A stretch of DNA of 9,165 nt, taken from positions 1 to 9,165 of the forward strand of contig CATXZX010000039.1 of assembly GCA_958404085.1 (NCBI GenBank). Direction: 5' to 3'. The position numbers and the translations under genes were made by a program. The stretch is from an uncultured Prevotellaceae bacterium (GTDB lineage: Bacteria > Bacteroidota > Bacteroidia > Bacteroidales > Bacteroidaceae). This document shows, piece after piece, positions 1-5,306 of the stretch (position 1 is its first letter; each line of letters begins with the position of its first letter). The notes under the pieces were generated by a model. That model was not told the DNA's origin. It was given only the letters and a program-made list of their open reading frames with translations, and did no database searches.

Positions 1-738
1 ATACTTCTGGAGGACGTGAGTGCCGGCATCGGGAAAGGACGCCTGACAGCCCTCATCGGACGCAACGGAACCGGAAAATCGACCCTGCTCCGCGCCATAG
101 CCGGGCTCAACCGCCGTTATTCGGGCACCATCGTGCTGGACGGAAACGACCTGGCCGACCTGCGCCCGCAGGAAACAGCCCGCACCCTGGCATTCGTCAC
201 GACCGAGCGGACACGCATCGCGAACCTGCGCTGCGAGGATGTAGTAGCCATCGGACGGGCTCCCTACACGAACTGGATAGGACGAATGCAACCGGCCGAC
301 CGCGAAATCGTGGCCCGCTCGTTGGCTCGGGTCGGCATGGAGACTTATGCGCGGCGGACGTTAGACAAGATGAGCGACGGGGAATGTCAGCGCGTCATGA
401 TAGCCCGTGCGCTGGCACAGGACACCCCCATCATCCTGCTCGACGAGCCGACTTCGTTCCTCGACATGCCCAACCGTTACGAGCTATGCACACTGCTGGC
501 ACGCCTGGCCCATGAAGAAAACAAATGTATCCTGTTCTCGACACACGAACTCGACATCGCCCTGTCCTTGGCAGACAACATCGCACTCATCGAGCCTCCG
601 CATTTCCACTGCCTGCCGACAGCGGAAATGCGCCGCAGCGGACACATCGAAAAACTATTCCGCAATGATTACGTGACGTTCGACGCCTCGACAGGAACGG
701 TCGACCTGAAAACAACCGCCTCCCCTGCACACCGATGA
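1..738 (+). CDS. ABC importer ATP-binding protein, FecE/BtuD type (5' partial)
   Basis: This is the cytoplasmic ATPase of an importer of the iron-siderophore/haem/cobalamin class; it drives uptake with a permease and a binding protein that would lie upstream, outside the window. The frame is open from base 1 (reading ILLEDVSAG), so the GTG at 16 is not the real start and roughly 15-25 N-terminal residues are missing. Visible motifs in order are Walker A GRNGTGKST (58-84), an ABC signature in the variant form MSDGE (about 370-384), Walker B IILLDEP (430-450) followed by the D-loop SFLD, and the switch histidine in FSTHE (His codon 544-546). All residues needed for ATP hydrolysis are present. 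The short C-terminal region resembles FecE-like proteins. The stop overlaps the xerD start (ATGA, 735-738), so translation of the two is probably coupled. The family call is firm; the substrate cannot be read from this subunit. Confidence 0.9.
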   Translation: MLLEDVSAGIGKGRLTALIGRNGTGKSTLLRAIAGLNRRYSGTIVLDGNDLADLRPQETARTLAFVTTERTRIANLRCEDVVAIGRAPYTNWIGRMQPADREIVARSLARVGMETYARRTLDKMSDGECQRVMIARALAQDTPIILLDEPTSFLDMPNRYELCTLLARLAHEENKCILFSTHELDIALSLADNIALIEPPHFHCLPTAEMRRSGHIEKLFRNDYVTFDASTGTVDLKTTASPAHR

Positions 739-1700
739 AACAGACTACCGTAACCGAAAACATCACGGAACGCTACCGTCAATACCTGCTTTTGGAAAAG
801 GGACTCTCCCGACAGACAGCCGAAGCCTATCGGCAAGACTTAGACAAACTGATACAGTTTGCAGCCGAAGGACAACAACAACTACAAGACATCACGCCCG
901 AAGAACTCCATCAGTTCCTGGCAACCTTGCACGACGTAGGCATCAGTCCGCGCTCGCAAGCCCGTATACTGTCCGGAATACGCTCGTTCTTCCAATTCAT
1001 GCAACGCGAAGAACTCATCGAAAACGACCCGACCGAACTGCTCCCGTCTCCCAAAATCGGGCAACACCTTCCCGAAGTGCTGAACGTGGCCGAAATAGAC
1101 GCCATCATAGCCGCAACGGCTGAGGACACGTCCATGGTACAACGCAACCGGGCCATCGTAGAAACGCTGTACAGCTGCGGACTGCGCGTCAGCGAACTCT
1201 GTAACCTGCACCTGAGCGACCTCTTCCTGGACGAAGGTTACCTGCGCGTATGGGGAAAAGGCAAAAAAGAACGGCTTGTACCTATTTCCCCACGCGCGTG
1301 TTCCGAAATAAACGACTGGCTCGAAGAACGAAACGGCATTGCATTGGCCTTGGGCCACGAAGACTATGTATTCGTCAGCGAACGGCGCGGCAAACGACTG
1401 TCGCGCATCACGGTGTTCCACATCATCCGCACACTGGCCGAACGCGCCGGCATCCGGAAAGAAGTCAGTCCGCACACCTTCCGCCATTCCTTTGCCACGC
1501 ACCTGCTGGAAGGCGGCGCCAATCTCCGAGCCATCCAGACAATGCTGGGACACGAGCGCATCACGACCACGGAGATCTATACGCATCTGGACAGAAACCG
1601 CCTACGTGAGGAAATCCTGCTGCACCATCCGCGCAACATTGCCCGCAGCCAAAAAGAACGGGCCTGCAGTAAAGAAGAAAAAGAGGGATTCACGGACTGA
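735..1700 (+). CDS. xerD: Tyrosine recombinase XerD
   Basis: This is a site-specific recombinase that, with a XerC partner, resolves chromosome dimers at dif near the terminus. The protein has 321 residues. The N-terminal SAM-like DNA-binding domain spans about 8-95, and the catalytic domain about 110-290. The full active site is visible: Arg151 (CGLRVSELC), Lys175 (GKGKKERLVP), His247 and Arg250 (SPHTFRHSF), His273 (MLGHERI) and the nucleophile Tyr282 (EIYTHLD). As I remember the E. coli XerD residues (148, 172, 244, 247, 270, 279), each is shifted by exactly +3, which supports housekeeping XerD over a mobile-element integrase. About 20 lysine/glutamate-rich residues at the C-terminus (from about 300) exceed the usual ~298-residue length. 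The ATG sits inside the ATGA overlap with the upstream transporter gene. XerC versus XerD is not fully settled by motifs alone. Confidence 0.9.
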   Translation: MKQTTVTENITERYRQYLLLEKGLSRQTAEAYRQDLDKLIQFAAEGQQQLQDITPEELHQFLATLHDVGISPRSQARILSGIRSFFQFMQREELIENDPTELLPSPKIGQHLPEVLNVAEIDAIIAATAEDTSMVQRNRAIVETLYSCGLRVSELCNLHLSDLFLDEGYLRVWGKGKKERLVPISPRACSEINDWLEERNGIALALGHEDYVFVSERRGKRLSRITVFHIIRTLAERAGIRKEVSPHTFRHSFATHLLEGGANLRAIQTMLGHERITTTEIYTHLDRNRLREEILLHHPRNIARSQKERACSKEEKEGFTD

Positions 1701-1737
1701 AATGTGAGATAAGGCTCATGTGGAGGCCAAGGGAGTG

Positions 1738-1770
1738 TTTCTTCAACGAATTTCCGTAACTTTACATTTG
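1738..1770 (+). promoter_or_regulatory. Candidate distal Bacteroidota-type promoter
   Basis: TACATTTG (1763-1770) matches the Bacteroidota -7 consensus TAnnTTTG. TTTC (1738-1741) is one base from the -33 TTTG box, with a 21-bp spacer. Initiation would fall near 1777 and give a leader of about 115 nt before the acetyltransferase ATG. It was found by eye only. Confidence 0.4.
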
Positions 1771-1864
1771 CCTCCGGATTCTACGAAATACATCATCGGG
1801 CTCGACAGCAGGCACACACCGTTCTTTTCCGACTATAAAAGTGACACAACACCTGTTTTTTTCA

Positions 1865-1872
1865 TACTTTTG
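1865..1872 (+). promoter_or_regulatory. Candidate proximal promoter -7 element of the acetyltransferase gene
   Basis: TACTTTTG matches TAnnTTTG and lies 22 bp before the ATG at 1895, which would leave a leader of about 15 nt. No TTTG-like -33 box is visible at the proper distance (about 1840-1847 reads AGTGACAC). This is therefore a half-supported site that may need an activator or be fortuitous. Confidence 0.35.
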
Positions 1873-1894
1873 CCCCACACAAAACGAACGCACG

Positions 1895-2464
1895 ATGATA
1901 CGAAAAGTCCAAACCGGCGATGCTGCCGCGATAACCGCCATATACAATGAGTACGTACTGTCCAGTACGGCCACCTTCGACACCGAGACGCAAACGGAAA
2001 CCGGCATGCGCGAACGACTGGCAGCGATAAGCGCGCGTTTTCCGTACTTCGTCTACGAAGAAGATGGAGAAGTGGCCGGCTACTGCTACGCACACGAATG
2101 GAAAGCGAAAGCCGCCTACGCCCACACCCTGGAGACCACCGTCTACGTAAAGCACGGATATACAGGACGGAGCATCGGCCGAAAACTGACCGAACACCTC
2201 ATTGAAGCCTGTCGGGAGCAAGGATTCGGCGTGCTGATAGCCTGTATCACAGCAGAGAACGCGGCCAGCATCCGCCTGCACGAACGGCTGGGCTTCCGCC
2301 GCATGTCGTACTTCGAAGCTGTGGGACGAAAATTCGGGCGTCTGCTCGACGTAACCGACTACGTCCTGCACCTGAATCCGTCCGGCAGTCCCCGGCAAAC
2401 CCGCACCGGGCAGCCACCGGAACACAGCACGGAGATAATTGAAAAAAACACGGAGATAGTTTGA
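1895..2464 (+). CDS. GNAT-family N-acetyltransferase, phosphinothricin-acetyltransferase-like
   Basis: This is a predicted cytoplasmic enzyme that transfers an acetyl group from acetyl-CoA to the amine of a small molecule, in the Pat/MnaT-like branch of the GNAT fold. The start is set at ATG 1895 (MIRKVQTGDAAAITAIYNEY), where family similarity begins; upstream in-frame codons from 1841 cross the candidate promoter. The protein has 189 residues. Family hallmarks are IYNEYVLSSTATF (16-28), the ETTVYV strand (80-85), the CoA-binding loop GYTGRSIG (88-95), the IACITAENAASIRLHERLGF stretch (115-134) and GRKFGRLLDVTDYVL (144-158). The CoA loop has Ser93 where the common Q/RxxGxG/A pattern has its first Gly, a mild departure. 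Residues after about 160 are an extension beyond the usual domain, ending in a repeated TEI motif from a 21-bp tandem repeat. It seems to be transcribed alone. The family does not reveal the substrate; methionine derivatives or other amino compounds are possible. Confidence 0.85.
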   Translation: MIRKVQTGDAAAITAIYNEYVLSSTATFDTETQTETGMRERLAAISARFPYFVYEEDGEVAGYCYAHEWKAKAAYAHTLETTVYVKHGYTGRSIGRKLTEHLIEACREQGFGVLIACITAENAASIRLHERLGFRRMSYFEAVGRKFGRLLDVTDYVLHLNPSGSPRQTRTGQPPEHSTEIIEKNTEIV

Positions 2465-2469
2465 AAAAG
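2428..2469 (+). repeat. Two tandem 21-bp units at the end of the acetyltransferase gene
   Basis: Units 2428-2448 and 2449-2469 both begin CACGGAGATA and continue into an ATTGAAAAA / GTTTGAAAAA stretch. They encode TEIIEKN followed by TEIV and the stop. Aligned unit to unit, the TGA of copy 1 (2440-2442) is out of frame, while that of copy 2 (2462-2464) is the gene's stop codon, so the duplication and a one-base shift define the C-terminus. Confidence 0.75.
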
Positions 2470-2532
2470 CAGGCCCGCATTTCATACCGGAACAGCCGTA
2501 AAGCCATCCGTGCAAGGGGAAAAATGTCCCGA

Positions 2533-2578
2533 TTTGCACAACAAATTGCCGTATGTGCAAAAGAAGCACGCATTTTTT
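2533..2578 (+). terminator. Inverted repeats and T-run, possible terminator of the acetyltransferase gene
   Basis: TTTGCACA (2533-2540) and TGTGCAAA (2554-2561) form an 8-bp perfect inverted repeat with a 13-base loop. The second arm also contains GTGC (2555-2558), which can pair with GCAC (2566-2569); six T residues (2573-2578) follow two to three bases later. The short alternative hairpin plus T-run is terminator-like but its stem is weak. It could instead be a protein-binding palindrome. Confidence 0.35.
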
Positions 2579-2587
2579 ACGGATTTT

Positions 2588-2619
2588 CTTGCTTATCTTA
2601 AGAATAAGCCCTATTTTTG
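2588..2619 (+). promoter_or_regulatory. Promoter of acpP-fabF-rnc (Bacteroidota type)
   Basis: TATTTTTG (2612-2619) matches the -7 consensus TAnnTTTG, and CTTG (2588-2591) gives the TTG core of the -33 box with a 20-bp spacer. Initiation near 2626 would leave a leader of about 35 nt that is almost wholly A/T up to the acpP ATG, typical of a strongly translated gene in this phylum. Confidence 0.65.
2591..2609. promoter_or_regulatory. Imperfect palindrome in the acpP promoter spacer (possible operator)
   Basis: GCTTATCTTAAGAATAAGC has 6-bp arms GCTTAT/ATAAGC around a CTTAAG core. It fills the gap between the -33 and -7 boxes, a place where a bound dimeric repressor would block RNA polymerase. 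No regulator is identified; A/T-rich palindromes also arise by chance. Confidence 0.35.
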
Positions 2620-2661
2620 CATCCAATTATATTTAAATTATTAACCTATAAAAGAACAATT

Positions 2662-2898
2662 ATGTCTGAAATCGAAGCAAAAGTAAAAGCAATTATCGTT
2701 GATAAATTAGGTGTTGATGAAGCTGACGTTGTAAACGAAGCAAGTTTCTCGAATGACCTAGGTGCAGATTCTCTCGACACAGTAGAACTCATCATGGAGT
2801 TTGAGAAAGAGTTCCACATCTCCATCCCCGATGATCAGGCTGAGAAAATCGCTACCGTAGGCGACGCTATCGCATACATCGAAGCCAACGCAAAATAA
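2662..2898 (+). CDS. acpP: Acyl carrier protein
   Basis: This is the small acidic cytoplasmic carrier that holds growing acyl chains on a 4'-phosphopantetheine arm during type II fatty-acid synthesis, and donates them to phospholipid and lipid A synthesis. At 78 residues it has the normal length. Ser37 in GADSLDTVEL is the attachment site, followed by the acidic recognition helix II (VELIMEFEKEF). The start is ATG 2662, giving MSEIEAKVKAIIVDKLGV; the upstream in-frame codons from 2617 cross the promoter and leader and give 15 residues foreign to the family. The 5' part of the gene is visibly richer in A/T than its neighbours, as is common for very highly expressed genes here. fabF, whose product acts on ACP-bound substrates, begins 25 bp downstream. 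Confidence 0.97.
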   Translation: MSEIEAKVKAIIVDKLGVDEADVVNEASFSNDLGADSLDTVELIMEFEKEFHISIPDDQAEKIATVGDAIAYIEANAK

Positions 2899-2923
2899 AT
2901 AGATTCCACCTTATTATATTATA

Positions 2924-4189
2924 ATGGAATTAAAGAGAGTTGTAGTAACAGGTATTGGTGCCATTACCCCGATAGGAAACACGGCTGAAGAGACGTGGGA
3001 AAACATGAAGAAGGGAGTAAGCGGTGCCGGCCCCATTACTCATTTCGACGCATCCAAATTCAAGACCCAGTTTGCCTGCGAAGTAAAAAACTTCAAGGCC
3101 ACTGACTACATCGACCGTAAAGAGGCCCGCAAAATGGACCTCTACGAGCAATATGCACTGGTGGCAGCCATGGAGGCCATCAAGGATTCGCAGATGGATT
3201 TGGAGTCGATGGACAAAAACCGTATCGGTGTCGTACTCGGCGTCGGTATAGGTGGTATCCACACATTCGAAGAAGAAGCCGGAAACTACGCTGTCAACGG
3301 GGCGGAAATGGGCCCGAAATACAACCCGTTCTTCATTCCGAAAATGATAGCGGACATCGCGTCGGGACAAATCTCCATCATGTATGGTTTCCATGGTCCC
3401 AACTACACGACAACTTCCGCATGCGCTTCCTCTACCAACGCCTTGGCCGACGCATTCAACCTGATTCGGCTGGGTAAGGCAAACGTCATGGTCACAGGTG
3501 GTGCCGAAGCAGCCATCTGGCCGGCCGGAGTGGGTGGCTTTACGGCCATGCACGCACTGTCGACGCGCAACGACGACCCTGAACACGCATCGCGCCCGTT
3601 CAGCGCCTCGCGCGACGGTTTCATCATGGGCGAAGGTGCCGGTTGCCTGATATTGGAAGAACTGGAACATGCCAAAGCACGCGGTGCGAAAATCTATGCT
3701 GAAGTGGCTGGAGTCGGCATGTCTGCCGACGCACACCACATCACGGCATCGCACCCCGAAGGACTCGGCGCACACCTGGTCATGTCGAACGCGCTGGAAG
3801 ACGCCGGCATGCAACCCGAAGACATCGACTACATCAACGTACACGGTACGTCGACACCGGTAGGCGACATCTCGGAAGCAAAAGCTATCCTGAAACTCTT
3901 CGGCGAACATGCGTATAAGCTGAACATCAGTTCCACAAAATCCATGACCGGACACCTGCTGGGTGCGGCCGGAGCGGTGGAAGCCATGGCCAGTATACTG
4001 GCTGTCCGCGACGACATCGTTCCTCCGACAATCAACCACGTAGAAGGCGACAACGACCCCGAAATCGATTACAACCTGAACTTCACGTTCAACGAGGCCC
4101 AGAAACGTACGGTACGTGCAGCCCTGAGCAACACATTCGGCTTCGGCGGACACAATGCGTGCGTGATTGTTAAAAAATACGCAGAATAA
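2924..4189 (+). CDS. fabF: 3-oxoacyl-[acyl-carrier-protein] synthase II (FabF)
   Basis: This condensing enzyme elongates fatty acids by decarboxylative condensation of malonyl-ACP with acyl-ACP. It has 421 residues, close to the usual ~412-420, and is a complete thiolase-fold ketosynthase. The active-site Cys167 lies in TTTSACASSTNALADAF. His307 lies in NVHGTSTPVGD, Lys339 in STKSMTGH and His344 in MTGHLLGAAGA, giving the Cys-His-His set expected of FabF/FabB rather than the Cys-His-Asn of FabH. The C-terminal glycine-rich SNTFGFGGHN loop is also present. The start MELKRVVVTGIGAITPIGN is typical of the family. It lies directly between acpP and rnc (25 and 12 bp gaps), so all three are probably on one transcript. 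The FabF call over FabB rests on length, overall sequence and linkage to acpP. Confidence 0.97.
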   Translation: MELKRVVVTGIGAITPIGNTAEETWENMKKGVSGAGPITHFDASKFKTQFACEVKNFKATDYIDRKEARKMDLYEQYALVAAMEAIKDSQMDLESMDKNRIGVVLGVGIGGIHTFEEEAGNYAVNGAEMGPKYNPFFIPKMIADIASGQISIMYGFHGPNYTTTSACASSTNALADAFNLIRLGKANVMVTGGAEAAIWPAGVGGFTAMHALSTRNDDPEHASRPFSASRDGFIMGEGAGCLILEELEHAKARGAKIYAEVAGVGMSADAHHITASHPEGLGAHLVMSNALEDAGMQPEDIDYINVHGTSTPVGDISEAKAILKLFGEHAYKLNISSTKSMTGHLLGAAGAVEAMASILAVRDDIVPPTINHVEGDNDPEIDYNLNFTFNEAQKRTVRAALSNTFGFGGHNACVIVKKYAE

Positions 4190-4201
4190 CCAGGTATCGA
4201 C

Positions 4202-5230
4202 ATGATACATATCCTTGACAGCATAAAGCTACGGTTCCGCAAGGAACGTCGGCTTTATGCTGATTTATTCAGTATCTTAGGATTCTATCCCCACAACATT
4301 TCCCTCTACAAGCAGGCCCTGGCACACAGTTCCGTACGCGAGAAAGGCGACAACGGAAAAACCATTAACAACGAACGGCTGGAGTTCTTGGGCGATGCCA
4401 TTATCGAAGCGGTAGTAAGCGACGTGGTGTTTCACCGCTACCAAAAAAAACGCGAAGGATTCCTCACGACAACACGCAGCAAGGTCGTACAGCGCGAAAC
4501 GCTCAACAAACTGGCCATAGACCTGAACCTCGACAAAATGATTCACACGGCCATGAGCAGCGAGGAACAACATCATTCGTCCATGGCCGGCAACGCATTC
4601 GAAGCCCTCATCGGAGCTATTTATCTGGACCGCGGATATGCTGCCTGCCAGTGGTTTATCCGCAACCGTATCTTCAACCGGCACATCAACCTGGACGCCT
4701 TGGCGCACAAGGAGACGAACTTCAAAAGCAAAATCATAGAGTGGAGCCAGAAATACCACGTCAAATTAGAATTTACCATTCCCGCCATCGAAAAAGAAGG
4801 TACGGACTGTCCGGTATTCTACGCGGAAGTATACATCGAAGGACTGAAAATAAGTGAAGCGAAGGGCCTTTCGAAAAAAGAAAGCCACCAACAGGCCGCT
4901 AAAGAAGCCTTGCAGCGACTGAGATGCGAACCGCAACTCGTCCGGGAACTGCTGAAACGCAAAAAGCAGACGAAAAAGGTAAAACAGGAAACTGCGGAGG
5001 TTAATGCGGAAAACAAGGTAACAGCCACGGTAGACAATACAAAGGGTGGGAAAAACGAAAACGAAACACCCCGTAAGCCCCGCAGAAGAAAAAGCCGGGG
5101 CGCCGTGCGGCAACCCGAGGCAGAAATCGTGACGGCAAGCGACGACAAAGCAAAAGAAGAGGCTATCCGCAAGGAAAACATCATCCGGACAGCCGAAGAA
5201 GCAGCCTTCATGCAGGAGCGAATCGGTTAA
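4202..5230 (+). CDS. rnc: Ribonuclease III with a long charged C-terminal tail
   Basis: This endonuclease cleaves double-stranded RNA, including rRNA precursors and structured mRNAs. The RNase III domain (about 20-155) has the signature NNERLEFLGDAIIE with metal-binding Glu58, Glu61 and Asp65, then Glu85. The second catalytic patch, GNAFEALIGAIYLD, carries Glu134 but has Asn131 where E. coli has the catalytic Asp114. A double-stranded RNA-binding domain follows at about 173-240 (NFKSKIIEWSQKYHV to KKESHQQAAKEALQRL). Residues 241-342 are an extra tail of about 100 residues rich in Lys, Arg, Glu and Gln. It includes the basic patch PRKPRRRKSRG (290-300), has low complexity and is probably disordered; bacterial RNase III is normally about 220-250 residues. 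The gene starts 12 bp after fabF, in the conserved acpP-fabF-rnc order. Confidence 0.93.
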   Translation: MIHILDSIKLRFRKERRLYADLFSILGFYPHNISLYKQALAHSSVREKGDNGKTINNERLEFLGDAIIEAVVSDVVFHRYQKKREGFLTTTRSKVVQRETLNKLAIDLNLDKMIHTAMSSEEQHHSSMAGNAFEALIGAIYLDRGYAACQWFIRNRIFNRHINLDALAHKETNFKSKIIEWSQKYHVKLEFTIPAIEKEGTDCPVFYAEVYIEGLKISEAKGLSKKESHQQAAKEALQRLRCEPQLVRELLKRKKQTKKVKQETAEVNAENKVTATVDNTKGGKNENETPRKPRRRKSRGAVRQPEAEIVTASDDKAKEEAIRKENIIRTAEEAAFMQERIG

Positions 5231-5238
5231 AAAAACTA

Positions 5239-5274
5239 TTTGTTAGGTAGAATCGAAACTTTCTGCTAACTTTG
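5239..5274 (+). promoter_or_regulatory. Candidate promoter of the GH3-lipoprotein-DUF3108 genes
   Basis: TAACTTTG (5267-5274) is a clean match to the -7 box TAnnTTTG and is followed by C, a common context. The nearest TTTG (5239-5242) is separated by 24 bp, longer than the usual 19-21, so the -33 part is uncertain. Initiation near 5281 would give a leader of about 25 nt before ATG 5307. This suggests the block is transcribed separately from rnc. Confidence 0.55.
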
Positions 5275-5306
5275 CGCAAATTATCTGTTACTTTTTGTGT
5301 AAAGTG

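Larger units (their letters stand above)
1701..1894. other. Non-coding spacer between xerD and the acetyltransferase gene
   Basis: The 194 bases hold no convincing gene. A 76-codon open frame (1720-1950) runs through it but overlaps the acetyltransferase start out of frame, and its peptide resembles no protein I know. The stretch contains two TAnnTTTG promoter-like boxes, at 1763-1770 and 1865-1872. A short TGAG/CTCA inverted repeat (1705-1718) follows the xerD stop but has only four clean pairs and no T-run, so I do not call a terminator. Confidence 0.6.

Noticed and set aside
735..1700. Tyrosine recombinase as the integrase of a mobile element
   Set aside because: Active-site residues match XerD at a constant +3 offset, and no attachment repeats, tRNA gene or phage or transposon genes are nearby.
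1703..1720. Inverted repeat after xerD as a terminator
   Set aside because: It has only four Watson-Crick pairs plus wobble pairs, and no T-run follows.
1720..1950. 76-codon open frame between xerD and the acetyltransferase gene
   Set aside because: It overlaps the acetyltransferase start out of frame, spans both candidate promoters and has no protein-like features.
2930..4210. Long antisense open frame (426 codons) opposite fabF
   Set aside because: It mirrors a strongly conserved gene; the peptide is rich in Cys, His, Arg and Val with no recognisable domain, as expected of a shadow frame in this base composition.
5295..5306. TTG start for the GH3 gene
   Set aside because: It lies only about 14 nt from the predicted transcription start and adds four residues foreign to the family; ATG 5307 fits better.
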